Notes: a model not told the origin generated them from the letters alone. 64,000 bases of DNA from Bacillus sp. FJAT-45350 (GCF_002335805.1 NZ_NISU01000001.1:1558079-1622078), one strand, 5' to 3'. Shown: positions 17,347-27,502, counted from the stretch's first letter. Program-made: numbers and translations.

Positions 17347-18096
17347 TTATTTTGGATAGAGACGATAATCAACAGTTGTTGGTGCTTTAATAACGATTAA
17401 ACGAACTTCTTCATCATCTGTATCAAAAGAAACAAGCTCATCACTTTCAACTTCTAGGATGATGAAATCTTTATGATTATATTGTTGGTTGTTAATTTTA
17501 CCATTCCCTCTTATGGCTAAAATGGCTAATGAGTAGCCTTTTTCAATAGGAAACTGAAGGTTTTTATTTGATTGTATTATTATGTCCCACATTTGAATAT
17601 CTGCCACTAACTCCACTGGAGAATCTTGTCCTATCACTGTTTTCAGTGTCGTTCCATCCTTTTCTTTCAAAGGAAATCCTTCATGAGTATACTGATTATA
17701 AGTTGGTGGTCTTCTCACTGCTTCGTTAATATAAGGTTCAAACCAAATTTGAAATGCCTCCATGTCTGGGCCAACAAAGCCTTCTTCATGAGCAACACCT
17801 GATCCTGTTTGCATGACTTGTATTCCGCCAGGGCCAACTACACTTTTTGTTCCTAATGAGTCCCCATGTTCTGCCTTCCCATTAATAACATACGTAATTA
17901 TTTCAAATGCCTCGTGAGGATGTCTAGGAATGTAACCTGCTTTTTCTGCTTGTGCCCATGACCAATAAAAGAGTGGTCCAACCCGTTTTACATGTGCACC
18001 GTCCCCTGGAAATCCTATTGGTTTTTGTTCAGTTATTTTCCCTCCGTCAAATTGTCCTACACCCTGTTTATCTGGTCCGTACACATTTATTTTCAT
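17347..18096 (-). CDS. Pirin-like bicupin protein
   Basis: 249 aa. The pirin N-terminal cupin holds the metal motif RHPHEAFEIITYVINGKAEHGDS (His59, His61), followed by GGIQVMQTGSGVAHEEGFVG and FQIWFEPY. Bacterial pirins of this kind show quercetin dioxygenase activity or act as redox-sensing regulators; the role here is open. There is no signal peptide. The start ATG has AGGAGG upstream. The gene is monocistronic, with a terminator shared with the spore protein gene. Confidence 0.88.
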   Translation of the reverse strand: MKINVYGPDKQGVGQFDGGKITEQKPIGFPGDGAHVKRVGPLFYWSWAQAEKAGYIPRHPHEAFEIITYVINGKAEHGDSLGTKSVVGPGGIQVMQTGSGVAHEEGFVGPDMEAFQIWFEPYINEAVRRPPTYNQYTHEGFPLKEKDGTTLKTVIGQDSPVELVADIQMWDIIIQSNKNLQFPIEKGYSLAILAIRGNGKINNQQYNHKDFIILEVESDELVSFDTDDEEVRLIVIKAPTTVDYRLYPK

Positions 18097-18286
18097 GGAT
18101 GTAAACCTCCTACTAATATATCTTGAATTCGAGATAATTTTATACTAAACAAAAAGGAAGATCAACTAGTAGGATTTGATTATTGCATAAATGACTGTTT
18201 AGCCCTAAACTAGGATTAGAATTTTATTTCGAGATGCGAAAATACTTAGTAATCGTACATATGAAAGAAGAATTGAGGGGAATACA

Positions 18287-19231
18287 TTGGAGCAATCAAA
18301 TAATAAAGAACATCTTTTGGGTGCTATGTTTGCTATTGGAGCATATATTACGTGGGGATTTTTGCCTCTCTTTTGGAAACTTCTTGACCATGTGCCAACA
18401 GAGGAGATATTAGCCCATCGCGTCATATGGTCATTTGTCTTTATGCTAATGATTATTGGTGTCTTAGGTAAATCGAAAACATTTGTCACCGAAGTGAAAG
18501 AGTTAATGAAACAAAGAAAAAAGCTAATTAGTATCATTTTAGCTTCGGTTTTAATTAGCATTAACTGGTTTCTATTTATTTGGTCCGTCAATAATGACCT
18601 AGTAATCCAAACAAGCTTAGGCTATTATATTAATCCGTTAGTAAGTGTACTCTTGGGAATCCTTATTTTGAAGGAAAAATTATCATTTTGGCAAACAGTT
18701 GCAGTTATTCTTGCAGCAATCGGTGTTTTTAATATGACATTTCAATTTGGAAGCTTTCCATGGGCTGCATTAGCATTAGCAGTTACTTTCGCTTTCTACG
18801 GTCTCTTTAAAAAAATGGCGAATGTTGGGGCGTTGACTGGACTTACAATTGAAACCTTTTTTATTACACCATTTGCATTAATTTTTATTGGGTATATTTG
18901 GAGAACAAGTGGCTCGTCATTTACTTTCGAAGCTCCGTTGAACATCTGGCTTCTTCTTGGTGCTGGTATTGCAACTGCAGTGCCTCTACTATTATTTGCA
19001 AGTGGGACTAGAAGAATTTCTTTATCGTTAATCGGCTTTTTTCAATACATTGCCCCTACGATCATGCTAGTGTTAGGAATTTTTCTATTCAATGAACCTT
19101 TCACAACGTCACATCTAGGTTCGTTCATATTCATTTGGTGTGCATTACTTATTTTTTCTTTAGGAAAAACTAAATTTTTTGTCCGTCTTGAACCTAAATT
19201 TTTTGTACGAAAAAAATCATTACAAGGTTAG
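18287..19231 (+). CDS. rarD: RarD-type EamA family transporter
   Basis: 314 aa from a TTG start with GAGGGG upstream. Ten hydrophobic segments are visible, arranged as two EamA repeats. The RarD signature GAYITWGFLPLFWKLLDHVPTEEILAHRVIWS lies near the N-terminus, and SINWFLFIWSVNNDLVIQTSLGYYINPLVSVLLG in the middle is nearly diagnostic. It is a drug/metabolite-type exporter or importer in the cytoplasmic membrane; the substrate is not known for most homologues. The basic C-terminal tail is cytoplasmic. A terminator follows 9 bases after the stop. Confidence 0.92.
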   Translation: MEQSNNKEHLLGAMFAIGAYITWGFLPLFWKLLDHVPTEEILAHRVIWSFVFMLMIIGVLGKSKTFVTEVKELMKQRKKLISIILASVLISINWFLFIWSVNNDLVIQTSLGYYINPLVSVLLGILILKEKLSFWQTVAVILAAIGVFNMTFQFGSFPWAALALAVTFAFYGLFKKMANVGALTGLTIETFFITPFALIFIGYIWRTSGSSFTFEAPLNIWLLLGAGIATAVPLLLFASGTRRISLSLIGFFQYIAPTIMLVLGIFLFNEPFTTSHLGSFIFIWCALLIFSLGKTKFFVRLEPKFFVRKKSLQG

Positions 19232-19239
19232 ATAGAAAA

Positions 19240-19279
19240 AGAGGCTGTGTAAAGGGAATTTCCCCTTATTTCAGCCTCT
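19240..19279. terminator. Terminator after rarD
   Basis: AGAGGCTG..AAGGGGAA / CCCCTT..CAGCCTCT stem with TTCTTTATTT on the plus strand; the facing 19283 gene ends beside it. Confidence 0.8.
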
Positions 19280-19282
19280 TCT

Positions 19283-19870
19283 TTATTTAAATCTTATTTC
19301 AAATGGAAAAAGCAAAGGACGTTTTTTGTAGAGAAGAAAGAATGGCCCCTTAAATAACCTTTTCTTTAATGGGACTTTGAATTTAACAGAGAAAAATATA
19401 GCTGAGAAAATTGATAAAACCCATGTCACTAACGGCTTTATAGTGTATAAATAAGCATAAACATATATTTTTAAATAGACGAGAAGTGACCAATAGAGAT
19501 TCCAGCGATGTTTGAATCTAAGTATGTTCTTCCTGACTAAGTAGTACTCAAATATGAATGAAGCGCATAGCCAATTTATTAAATAAACAGTTTGTTGAGA
19601 AATCGAGTTTGGTAATTTAGTTAAAAATAATAACACTAATGAAGGAGTAACATAAAAAATATGTACAGCTCTTAAAAGCCTCCATTTGAAGCATACGTGT
19701 GTAAACTCCCAAACTAAATGCCTTTTACAGAGGTAATAATAAAATGAATTTAAGAAACTTATAAAAAACATTCCTTTGTAGTACTTTGGAAACATTCTCC
19801 AGGATTTGAACTTGATATGCATTAGTGTAAGTAGTAGTACGATGATTAGTTGCTGCCTCTTCTTACTCAC
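19283..19870 (-). CDS. Multi-spanning membrane protein, CBO0543-like
   Basis: 195 aa from a GTG start behind AGGAG. It is very basic and aromatic, with about five membrane segments. The text LRAVHIFYVTPSLVLLFLTKLPN and INWLCASFIFEYYLVRKN recalls the CBO0543 family of uncharacterised membrane proteins found in spore formers. The assignment is from memory and moderate. No catalytic motif is visible. It stands alone, convergent with rarD. Confidence 0.6.
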   Translation of the reverse strand: MSKKRQQLIIVLLLTLMHIKFKSWRMFPKYYKGMFFISFLNSFYYYLCKRHLVWEFTHVCFKWRLLRAVHIFYVTPSLVLLFLTKLPNSISQQTVYLINWLCASFIFEYYLVRKNILRFKHRWNLYWSLLVYLKIYVYAYLYTIKPLVTWVLSIFSAIFFSVKFKVPLKKRLFKGPFFLLYKKRPLLFPFEIRFK

Positions 19871-19933
19871 ATTGATTAACTCCTATAACTGTGTTTGAAA
19901 TTATCTTGCCCTTCTATTCACATTATTATAGGT

Positions 19934-20188
19934 TTAATTTCCAATTAGTTGGTAATCGGATTTAGCCTCTAGCGTACAAACAGTCATACTATTAATAAAT
20001 GTACTCGTATTATCGACGTGTAAAATATATATTGTTTCCCCGTCTTTTTCATAAATATCATTCACTTCATGACCATCATTTGTTGTAATAACAGCTTTTC
20101 CAATTACAGAAAATCCAATGTCTTTGAGTGCTTCCATTGGTTGCTGATACTCTTTTGTGCGGTCTACTTCAAGTACTCTTATTTTCAT
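19934..20188 (-). CDS. Small protein of unknown function
   Basis: 84 aa with mixed alpha/beta text: MKIRVLEVDRTKEYQQPMEA, LKDIGFSVIGKAVITTNDGHEV and YILHVDNTSTFINSMTV. There is no signal peptide and no membrane segment. I do not recognise it. A good AGGTAAC-type ribosome binding site precedes the ATG. Its upstream region (20189-20370) contains two hairpins that separate it from the chemoreceptor gene. Confidence 0.6.
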   Translation of the reverse strand: MKIRVLEVDRTKEYQQPMEALKDIGFSVIGKAVITTNDGHEVNDIYEKDGETIYILHVDNTSTFINSMTVCTLEAKSDYQLIGN

Positions 20189-20321
20189 ACTTTGTTACCT
20201 CCAGAATTAGTTTTTTGTTAAATATACTATATTTAGATTGGAAAATGTTGATATTTCTGAATTATTAGTTGTAACATCCAATAATTTTTTGATCAATTAT
20301 TGGATGTTCTTTGTATAAAAA

Positions 20322-20354
20322 AAGACCTGTCAAATTGGTTCGTTTAACAGGTCC
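20322..20354 (-). terminator. Terminator after the chemoreceptor gene
   Basis: GACCTGTCAAA / TTTAACAGGTC stem followed by TTTTTTTAT on the minus strand. A second stem (ACATCCAATAATT / AATTATTGGATGT, 20274-20307) lies just beyond it. Confidence 0.8.
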
Positions 20355-20370
20355 TAAGAAAAAGTCATAA

Positions 20371-22041
20371 TTAAATTTTAAATTTATTAACTTCAGTTTG
20401 TAACTCTTCTGCCATTCGAGCTAACATTTCAGAAGACGCAGTGATTTCTTCCATTGTTGCTGTTTGTTCCTCGGAAGAAGCGGCAACTTCTTCCGTACCA
20501 CTTGCAACATTTTGTGATAAGTTCATAATTTGCTCGGAGCTAGAAACGATCTTTCTAGTACCTTCACCAATTTCAGTAGCAGAGTGAGTCACTTCACTTA
20601 TTTGGCTATTTACATCTTCAATAGCGGTAATGATTTTGTTGAAGGATTCTGAAGCTTCAATTACAACTTGTTGTCCGTCTCCAACTGCTTCTGTATTTTC
20701 TTTCATTGCCAAAATAGTATTATAAATCTCTTTATTAATTTGTTCGATCAAATCAGCAATTTCTGATGCTGATTTACTTGATTGTGCAGCGAGCTTTCTA
20801 ATTTCATCAGCTACGACAGCAAAGCTTTTCCCTTGCTCACCAGCTCTTGCAGCCTCTATTGCCGCATTCAGTGCTAAAAGATTCGTTTGCTCACTTATAT
20901 CATAAATTGTTGAAATAATCCCTTTAATCGATTCTGAACGCTCCCCTAAATGATTGACCATTTTATGAGCTAATCCTGACTTTTCTGTAATATCGCCCAT
21001 TTCAGTAATAACATTCTTTAAGTATGTTTCACCTTCTTCAGCATAAGTGGTAGCACTTTTTGATTTCTGGTTTACTTCATGTACATGGTTAATAATTGAA
21101 TTAATTTGTTCACTCATACTGTTAATTGAATCTGTTGAGTCTGATGCAGATTCAAGCTGTTGCTCAGATGAGTGGGCAATTTCTGTTGAGCTAATGGCAA
21201 TTTGTTCTGAAGCTCTTGCACTTTCATTCGCATTTGCTGTTAACTGTTCAGAAGACGCAGCTACCTGTTCAGAAACGTCTTGCATTTTATGAAGCATTCG
21301 TTTAATCGATGCAATCATTTCGTTATATATCTTAGATAATTGACCAACCTCGTCAGTAGAAGAAACATTTACACTCATTCGTAAATCACCAGTTTCAGCT
21401 ACCTTCATTGCCTTTACTAATTCCTTCATTGGGTTAGTTATTTTATTTACAATAAAGAACCCGATAATAATTGCGGCAAGTGAGAAAATGAAACTAAGGA
21501 TAAACATATTTTTCTTTACTGGTTCGATTGGTTTATACAAATCATCTAACGGTAATGTTATCGCAAAAATCCAACCATTATTTAATTCTTCGTATGAAGC
21601 TACCCGCATCTCCCCATCCCACGGGTATTCATAGTAACCAGTTTTTGTCGATAATATTTCTTTTGCCCAATCAAACTCAGACGTATCAAAATTAACTAAA
21701 TCTGGATTTAGATGAAATTGAGCGATCCCCTTTTCGTCAATTACATAGCCATAACCACTTAATCCAGATGGCTGATAAAAATTTTGGTGAACATCTTGGA
21801 TGATTTCATTAAGTTCCTCTCTTTTTTCAGTACTAATTGTTGAGTCTCCATCTAATACTTGATTAAGTTCATTTGCCTTTAGTGTTGTAATGTATTCTAA
21901 ATCTTGAACGGCAATTGAGTATAAAGCACTAGATGATGTTTGGTAATTGAAAAAACCAGCGAGCATTAACGGAATTAACGTAATAAGTAGTACTGTGGTA
22001 AGTAATTTAAACCTAATCGATGATTTTAATTTTTGTAACAA
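20371..22041 (-). CDS. Methyl-accepting chemotaxis protein
   Basis: 556 aa. Membrane segments lie at about residues 12-33 and 179-201. They enclose an extracellular sensor of roughly 145 residues with Cache-like text ([36 protein letters not shown]). A HAMP domain (about 200-255) and a long coiled signalling domain follow. The conserved hairpin tip is [24 protein letters not shown]. It ends EVNKFKI without a CheR-binding pentapeptide. The protein sits in the membrane and controls CheA; the ligand is unknown. It is a lone gene, with no chemotaxis gene nearby. Confidence 0.93.
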   Translation of the reverse strand: MLQKLKSSIRFKLLTTVLLITLIPLMLAGFFNYQTSSSALYSIAVQDLEYITTLKANELNQVLDGDSTISTEKREELNEIIQDVHQNFYQPSGLSGYGYVIDEKGIAQFHLNPDLVNFDTSEFDWAKEILSTKTGYYEYPWDGEMRVASYEELNNGWIFAITLPLDDLYKPIEPVKKNMFILSFIFSLAAIIIGFFIVNKITNPMKELVKAMKVAETGDLRMSVNVSSTDEVGQLSKIYNEMIASIKRMLHKMQDVSEQVAASSEQLTANANESARASEQIAISSTEIAHSSEQQLESASDSTDSINSMSEQINSIINHVHEVNQKSKSATTYAEEGETYLKNVITEMGDITEKSGLAHKMVNHLGERSESIKGIISTIYDISEQTNLLALNAAIEAARAGEQGKSFAVVADEIRKLAAQSSKSASEIADLIEQINKEIYNTILAMKENTEAVGDGQQVVIEASESFNKIITAIEDVNSQISEVTHSATEIGEGTRKIVSSSEQIMNLSQNVASGTEEVAASSEEQTATMEEITASSEMLARMAEELQTEVNKFKI

Positions 22042-22351
22042 TATTCATCCCCCCATAGTCCTTATAAACTTTAATTATAGCTAAATAATGGAATATAGTC
22101 AAAAAATTATAAAAATTCTAGGTTCATGTAATGACGATATAAAAATATTATGTAATTCTAACTTTTGTCATGTATCCGTCCTAATAAAAAGCCAATAAGG
22201 ATACACAAATCCCTCATTGACTTAATTGAAATATACTACTTACTGGAATAATATTCAAAATATTCTATCTGTAATATTTTCCACCCTATGCCTACCAATA
22301 TTAATTAGGTGATGAACGATCTTACTTTTGATACACTAGAGAAAAATAAAT

Positions 22352-23512
22352 GTGGGTGATATGATGCTTTTAACCGTTCTTAGTTACATAACTTGTCTAT
22401 TTTGGATTGTTATTTTAATAGATTCAGCTATTGGTATGAGAAAACTTCCGAAATTAGAAAATATAAAAGAAAATAAACAGCTGTTGAATAATGGTCCTCT
22501 CTTATCGGTTATTGTTGCTGCGAGAAATGAAGCTGGTGCTATTGAGGAAAGCTTACGTTCTCAATTCCGGCAGACGTATCAAAATATCGAATGGATTGTT
22601 GTGAATGATCGATCTACGGACGAAACAGGAGCCATCATTGACCGATTATCTAGTGAAGAACCTAGAATGACACCTCTTCACATCACGTCTCTAGATAAAG
22701 GATGGTTAGGAAAAAATCATGCACTATATCACGGCTACCAGGCTTCTAAAGGTGACTATTTACTGTTTACTGATGGAGATGTAATGTATGAAAAAGATAC
22801 AATTGAAAAATCAATTACGTACACGGTGGAAAATCAAATAGACCATCTCACACTCTCCCCTAACATGAATGTGGAGCGATTTTGGACAAAGGCATTTATT
22901 ACGTTCTTTTTATTTGGATTTTCTTATTTTAAAAGACCTTGGAAAGCAAATGATGACAAAAATAAAGCAGCGATTGGAATTGGGGCATTTAATTTAGTAA
23001 CGAGAGAAATGTATGAGCTTATCGGTACACATGAGAAGATTCGTGAACGCCCAGACGATGATTTAATGCTAGGTGTTCAAATTAAGAAGAGTGGTGGAAA
23101 ACAGCGACTTGTTACTGCCTTATCCCATTTACAAGTGGAGTGGTATCCATCATTAAAAGAAGCATTGATTGGATTAGAGAAGAATACATTTGCTGGACTT
23201 TATTATCGCTATTCAATGGTCCTTTTTGCAATAGGTGGAGTGTTTCTCTCGCAGGTATGGCCATTCATTGCGCTATTTGTTACGGATGGTTTGACAAGAT
23301 TTTTATATAGTATTTGCATCGTCCTTCTCTTTCTTGTTTACAGTCAAACAGTGAATTTAATGTCTGATAATGCCCTTCGCTACTTCTTTGTCTTTCCTAT
23401 TACTGCATTGTTGTTTATTTATTCAATTATTAGAGCGACTACACTTACCGCAAAACGTGGTGGTATTGTATGGAGAGGTACATTCTATTCTTTAAAAGAG
23501 TTAAGGAATTAA
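22352..23512 (+). CDS. Family 2 glycosyltransferase, membrane-bound
   Basis: Up to 386 aa; the start may be GTG at 22352 or the ATG pair at 22361/22364 behind GGGTGAT. An N-terminal membrane anchor is followed by a GT-A domain. PLLSVIVAARNEAGAIEESL begins the nucleotide-sugar site, VNDRSTDETG and LFTDGDVMYEKD hold the DxD-type motif, and RPDDDLMLGVQIKKSGG is the acceptor-side motif. Two or three C-terminal membrane segments close it. The layout matches the HpnB/CrtQ-like group that glycosylates lipids or carotenoids; no terpene gene is nearby, so the acceptor is open. The 310-base gap before it (22042-22351) shows no further gene. Confidence 0.85.
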   Translation: MGDMMLLTVLSYITCLFWIVILIDSAIGMRKLPKLENIKENKQLLNNGPLLSVIVAARNEAGAIEESLRSQFRQTYQNIEWIVVNDRSTDETGAIIDRLSSEEPRMTPLHITSLDKGWLGKNHALYHGYQASKGDYLLFTDGDVMYEKDTIEKSITYTVENQIDHLTLSPNMNVERFWTKAFITFFLFGFSYFKRPWKANDDKNKAAIGIGAFNLVTREMYELIGTHEKIRERPDDDLMLGVQIKKSGGKQRLVTALSHLQVEWYPSLKEALIGLEKNTFAGLYYRYSMVLFAIGGVFLSQVWPFIALFVTDGLTRFLYSICIVLLFLVYSQTVNLMSDNALRYFFVFPITALLFIYSIIRATTLTAKRGGIVWRGTFYSLKELRN

Positions 23513-23547
23513 AAGGTTGGTCCAAGTCTGATTGGGCCAGCCTTTTA
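23511..23547 (+). terminator. Terminator after the glycosyltransferase
   Basis: AAAAGGTTGGTCC / GGGCCAGCCTTTT stem beginning in the stop codon, followed by AATTT. Confidence 0.75.
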
Positions 23548-23714
23548 ATTTGAAACTGGGAGTTAAAGTTAGTTAGGGGTGTATTAGGTAGAGAGCTTAA
23601 TTCTTATTTCCATCTATTAAATTACCAGTAACCCCCTGTTACAGTATTGTATTAATAGAGGTAAGATTTAGTAGAAGGAAGATTTATCACTCTATTAGTT
23701 TAGGAGGAACTAGT

Positions 23715-25160
23715 ATGAAACGTAATCTTTTTATGGTCTTCATTGTTATGTTACTGGCCTTCTTACCAGTTGTGACAATTGAGTCTGAAGCACGGGGTCC
23801 CGCTTGGAAACAAACAGATGATAGTACTGTAGATGATTCTACGAAGAGCAATGGACCAGGGAATGCCGGGAATAATAGTCGGCATAATCGTACTGAAGAA
23901 GTAGTTGAAATTGAAACACCACAAGAAGAACCTGTACAAGAAACTGAGACAGAAGAAGTTATAGAAATACCTGAAGAGAAGTTTGAAGAACCAATTGTAT
24001 TAGACGAACCCGCTCAAAATGATGAACAACTTGTTACATATATAGTTCAGTCTGGTGACACCCTTTGGTTAATTGCTAACAGATTCGGTGTATCTGTTCA
24101 ACAAATTAAAGATACTAATCAGTTAACAAGTGATGTGATTTTTGTTGGACAGGTACTTATTATTCCTGTTTACTCACCTATTATTGACGAACCAAAGGAA
24201 GAGAATCAAATTGATGACTTCCTTGTACTAGGGTATTATACGAAATATTGGACAAATGATTTAACGTCTTATCAGTCACTAGGAAACTATCATTCTTCTA
24301 TTAATTCAATTGCTGTTACAACCTATCAAGTGAATGAGCTTGGTTCAATTGAAGTAATTGATGCACCAGAAGCACGTGAATTAGCAAAACAACACAATAT
24401 TAAAACGTATGCAACGATTCAAAATCACTTTCAACCAGAACTTACGCACACTATCTTATCAAATGCTGAACTTCGTCAGAAAACCATTGAAAACATCTAT
24501 CATGTTGTGACTGAAAAAGGCTACGATGGGGTCAATATTGATTTTGAAAACATGTACGCTTCCGATCGTGCACTATTTAATCAATTTATTAAAGAGGCGT
24601 CAGAATTCTTTCAACCTAGAGGCTATGATTTTATCGTATCTGTAACAGCAAAGACTGCAGATCATCCTACGTGGGCTTGGAGTGGTACATTTGACTATGA
24701 ATTTTTAGGTCAATATGCAAAATTACAGCTAATGTCATATGACAATGCTGGAATCTGGTCACTACCAGGAGCAACTTCTGGAGTAGATTGGGTTGAAAAT
24801 GTATTGAAATATGCTACTTCAATCGTCCCTTCAGAACAATTACTTATTGGCTTACCTGCCTATGGATATGAATGGTATAGCTCAACGGGTGAAGGAATTA
24901 GGGCTCTTTCACTTAAACAAATTGATACGATTCTAGCATCATCAAATGCAACAGTACAATTTGACACAAAAACTCAATCCCCTTATTTCTATTACATGGA
25001 TGAAGCGAGCAAAGAGCGTGTAGTTTGGTTTGAAAATGAATCAAGTATCTCCGCAAAAATGGAGCTTGTTCAAAAATATAACCTAGGCGGCATCTCAATG
25101 TGGCGCATGGGACTTGAAAATGACATGTTTTGGAATACTGTAGATTCATTTTTGAAATAA
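23715..25160 (+). CDS. LysM plus GH18 peptidoglycan hydrolase, spore type
   Basis: 481 aa. A signal peptide (about residues 1-27) is followed by an Asn/Gly and Glu/Pro-rich linker, one LysM domain (about 108-151, TYIVQSGDTLWLIANRFGVS) and a GH18 domain (about 165-481). The catalytic motif is DGVNIDFENM with the acid Glu278. The layout is like YaaH/SleL/YdhD, N-acetylglucosaminidases acting on cortex or cell-wall peptidoglycan, but with one LysM instead of two and a long acidic linker. AGGAGG lies eight bases before the ATG. Likely exported; expression may be sporulation- or germination-linked. Its own terminator follows. Confidence 0.9.
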   Translation: MKRNLFMVFIVMLLAFLPVVTIESEARGPAWKQTDDSTVDDSTKSNGPGNAGNNSRHNRTEEVVEIETPQEEPVQETETEEVIEIPEEKFEEPIVLDEPAQNDEQLVTYIVQSGDTLWLIANRFGVSVQQIKDTNQLTSDVIFVGQVLIIPVYSPIIDEPKEENQIDDFLVLGYYTKYWTNDLTSYQSLGNYHSSINSIAVTTYQVNELGSIEVIDAPEARELAKQHNIKTYATIQNHFQPELTHTILSNAELRQKTIENIYHVVTEKGYDGVNIDFENMYASDRALFNQFIKEASEFFQPRGYDFIVSVTAKTADHPTWAWSGTFDYEFLGQYAKLQLMSYDNAGIWSLPGATSGVDWVENVLKYATSIVPSEQLLIGLPAYGYEWYSSTGEGIRALSLKQIDTILASSNATVQFDTKTQSPYFYYMDEASKERVVWFENESSISAKMELVQKYNLGGISMWRMGLENDMFWNTVDSFLK

Positions 25161-25161
25161 G

Positions 25162-25209
25162 AAAAAGGCTTACTCTCCCCTACTTAATTTTGGGAAGATA
25201 AGCCTTTTT
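25162..25209 (+). terminator. Terminator after the GH18 gene
   Basis: AAAAAGGCTTA / TAAGCCTTTTT stem with a loop containing a second small stem. Confidence 0.8.
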
Positions 25210-25257
25210 CGCGTTGTGCCATTTATAAGTTGAGATTGAAAGCATATTCATAGATGG

Positions 25258-25374
25258 GCAATGGCTTCGCACACTACTCGTTCAACGCCAAGAAACCCAC
25301 TAGTCAATGAACTTTATACATGTAGTGGCTTCGCCCATTGCTTCCAACAAAATCCGCAAAGCGGATTTTGTTTT
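25258..25374 (-). repeat. Dispersed palindromic repeat (family 1)
   Basis: On the minus strand: a hairpin ACAAAATCCGC / GCGGATTTTGT, then GCAATGGGCGAAGCCACTAC, a loop, and GTAGTGTGCGAAGCCATTGCC. Block order is the same as at 3401. The first hairpin borders the CAP gene stop and may end its transcript. Confidence 0.75.
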
Positions 25375-25997
25375 TAACGTGCTTTAATAAACATTTGAAC
25401 CCATGCTCCATTATAGAAGCCAACACCGATTGTATCAAACTGTCCGCTTAAAATATTTTGACGATGACCTGGAGAGTTCATCCATGCATTCATTACCTCT
25501 TGAGGTGTTTTTTGACCTTTAGCGATATTCTCACCTGCTGCTGTGTAGCTAATGCCAAATGTACGTAGCATATCAAATGGCGAACCATAGTTTGGACTGT
25601 TATGAGAGAAGTAATTTGAATTAATCATATCTTCCGCTTTTCTATGCGCGACATTTTTTACATCTGCACGATGAGTAAGTGGAGACAATCCATTTCTTGC
25701 ACGTTGTTGGTTTACTAATTCCACAACTTGGTCTTCAAATGCACTATGATGTGCTGAATCGGGCTTTAAACGAATAACTGAACCTACTTGCATGTTTGTC
25801 GGTACAACATCTGGGTTTAATCTCATTAATTCACGATAATCAAGTCCATAACGCTTAGCGATAAACCAAAATGAATCACCAGGAGATACCTTGTAATGTG
25901 AAAACGGTGGCTCTTGGAAAAATTTAATTTCTGCTTGCGAAAACATCGGAAAAGCAACGAACAATGCCAAAGTTAAAACCATGATTTTTCTTACCAA
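25374..25997 (-). CDS. LysM plus CAP-domain secreted protein, YkwD-like
   Basis: 207 aa from a TTG start with GGAGGG upstream. A signal peptide (to about residue 22) is followed by one LysM (about 33-79, YKVSPGDSFWFIAKRYGLD) and a CAP/SCP domain (about 85-207). CAP motifs: VNQQRARNGLSPL, YFSHNSPNYGSPFDML, AAGENIAKGQKTPQEVMNAW and GHRQNILS. Bacterial CAP proteins of this kind are exported; their biochemical activity is mostly unknown. A paralogous CAP domain with almost the same motifs is in the lipoprotein gene at 46555, so two differently anchored versions exist in this window. Confidence 0.9.
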   Translation of the reverse strand: MVRKIMVLTLALFVAFPMFSQAEIKFFQEPPFSHYKVSPGDSFWFIAKRYGLDYRELMRLNPDVVPTNMQVGSVIRLKPDSAHHSAFEDQVVELVNQQRARNGLSPLTHRADVKNVAHRKAEDMINSNYFSHNSPNYGSPFDMLRTFGISYTAAGENIAKGQKTPQEVMNAWMNSPGHRQNILSGQFDTIGVGFYNGAWVQMFIKAR

Positions 25998-26176
25998 TTT
26001 TATCCCTCCAAATTTATGTAGTGCATGTATACTTTTCTAGCTTTCGTCACTTTGAGAATAATATGTAAAATTTTTTGAAGTGCTCATTAGTTTGAGTACT
26101 TTAATCACATTTACATAATTAGTTATAGGAATGTAAAAAGTAGTAATGGAAAAATTATTTTTTGGGAGGAATAAAG

Positions 26177-26374
26177 ATGGCTAAAGAAAAAAAGCAAACA
26201 GAAGAAATCGCAGATAAAACGTATGAACCTGCTTACTATCAAAGCAATGATGAAATCGAACAAGGTTTAGCAACGACGCATGAGCAAGTGAGCGATGCTT
26301 ACATGGAAGGAACAGTTGATGGAGAAATAGACGATCTTGATTCAAAGGATAAACAAATCCCACGTCAAGAATAG
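26177..26374 (+). CDS. YozQ-like small protein (DUF4025)
   Basis: 65 aa from the ATG at 26177, six bases after GGGAGGA. It is polar and acidic. KEKKQTEEIADKTYEPAYY is followed by SNDEIEQGLATTHEQVSDAYMEGT, which matches my memory of the DUF4025/YozQ family of short spore-former proteins. The function is unknown. A very strong terminator follows. Confidence 0.65.
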   Translation: MAKEKKQTEEIADKTYEPAYYQSNDEIEQGLATTHEQVSDAYMEGTVDGEIDDLDSKDKQIPRQE

Positions 26375-26412
26375 GATTTGTACTAAATATTAACCATTTC
26401 TGTCCATTACTT

Positions 26413-26455
26413 AGGGGGGATCCCAAAAGATAAAACTATCTTTTGGGATCCCCCT
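26413..26455 (+). terminator. Strong terminator after the YozQ-like gene
   Basis: AGGGGGATCCCAAAAGAT / ATCTTTTGGGATCCCCCT stem, followed by CTTCTTTTTT. Confidence 0.9.
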
Positions 26456-26622
26456 CTTCTTTTTTAATAGTAAAGGATATTTTCTACATATACTTTTTAC
26501 ACAAACATTGTTACTTCGACTGGTGTTATGTTAGAATATTTTACAGTTAAAACCTTACTAGATTAGTAGTTTTAACCACTAAAGAGGTAGATATAAAATG
26601 TTAAGGGGAGAGTGTTATTTAA

Positions 26623-27384
26623 ATGAAAATCACACGTTTAGGTCATGCAATGTTCACTTTAGAAACAAAGAAAGGGTTTACGATGTTATTTGACCCGTTT
26701 ATTGGGATGAACTCAGTTTACAAAGAGCTTGATTTCTCAACAATTAATGCGGTTGTATTAACGCATGGTCACTTTGACCACACAGAAGGAATGGGCAAAG
26801 TGAAAGAAGCTAATGCAAGCATTCCTGTTATTGCTCAATATGAGCTTGCATTACAATTCATGGGCGAAGGTTTTGGACAAGTCATTCCAATGAACTTCGG
26901 TGGAACAGTGGCTCTTGGGGACGTTTCAATTACTATGGTATACGCACAGCATACGAGTAGCTATAAAGAAACTCAAGGTGTACCTGTTTATGCTGGTGTT
27001 GCATGCGGTTACATTATTGAATGCGCTGATGAGCCAACGATTTATGTTTCTGGAGATACTGGATTAACAAAAGAGATGGAAGTTATTCAGGATTGCTATA
27101 AACCTGAAATCGCTTTACTATCTGTAGGTGATTTCTTAACTATGGGAGTTCGTGAATCAGACTATGCAGTTAGAAACTTACTAAACGTAAAGAAAGTTGT
27201 GCCATTACATACATTCCCTACTAGAGAAAACAGTGAAAGCAAGGAAGTATATGATGCATTAAAGCAAAACTTCCCAATCATTGATGCAATGACCAGCCAA
27301 GGTGTTGAGTTAAAAGAGCGATTAAGTGATCATTCAACTGAGGTTGTTCTTGTAGACTTCAACGAAACTGTTGACTTAGGGTAA
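26623..27384 (+). CDS. Metallo-beta-lactamase-fold hydrolase, UPF0173-like
   Basis: 253 aa. The metal-binding motif THGHFDHTEG (His48, His50, Asp52, His53) follows DPFIGMN. Further ligands are in VYAQHTSS, VSGDTGLT and PLHTFPTREN. The layout matches the UPF0173 metal-dependent hydrolases (YtkL in B. subtilis), though with about 25 extra residues at the C-terminus (after LKQNFPIIDAM). Cytoplasmic; the substrate is not known. The ATG is 13 bases after AGGGGAGAG, and promoter-like elements lie in the 250-base gap before it. The 118 bases after it hold a palindromic repeat. Confidence 0.85.
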   Translation: MKITRLGHAMFTLETKKGFTMLFDPFIGMNSVYKELDFSTINAVVLTHGHFDHTEGMGKVKEANASIPVIAQYELALQFMGEGFGQVIPMNFGGTVALGDVSITMVYAQHTSSYKETQGVPVYAGVACGYIIECADEPTIYVSGDTGLTKEMEVIQDCYKPEIALLSVGDFLTMGVRESDYAVRNLLNVKKVVPLHTFPTRENSESKEVYDALKQNFPIIDAMTSQGVELKERLSDHSTEVVLVDFNETVDLG

Positions 27385-27418
27385 GTAGTAAAATAGTATG
27401 AAGAGAATTTTCTTATAA

Positions 27419-27494
27419 GCAATATGCGCGCCACTACTATGTTAGTCTACCAGCAAGCCAGTTTCTTGTTGGTAGACGTAGTGAGCCGTTGCCC
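27419..27494 (+). repeat. Dispersed palindromic repeat (family 1)
   Basis: GCAATATGCGCGCCACTAC, a stem-loop (TCTACCA / TGGTAGA), then GTAGTGAGCCGTTGCC. Outer blocks pair as in the other copies. Confidence 0.65.
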
Positions 27495-27502
27495 ATATTT
27501 TG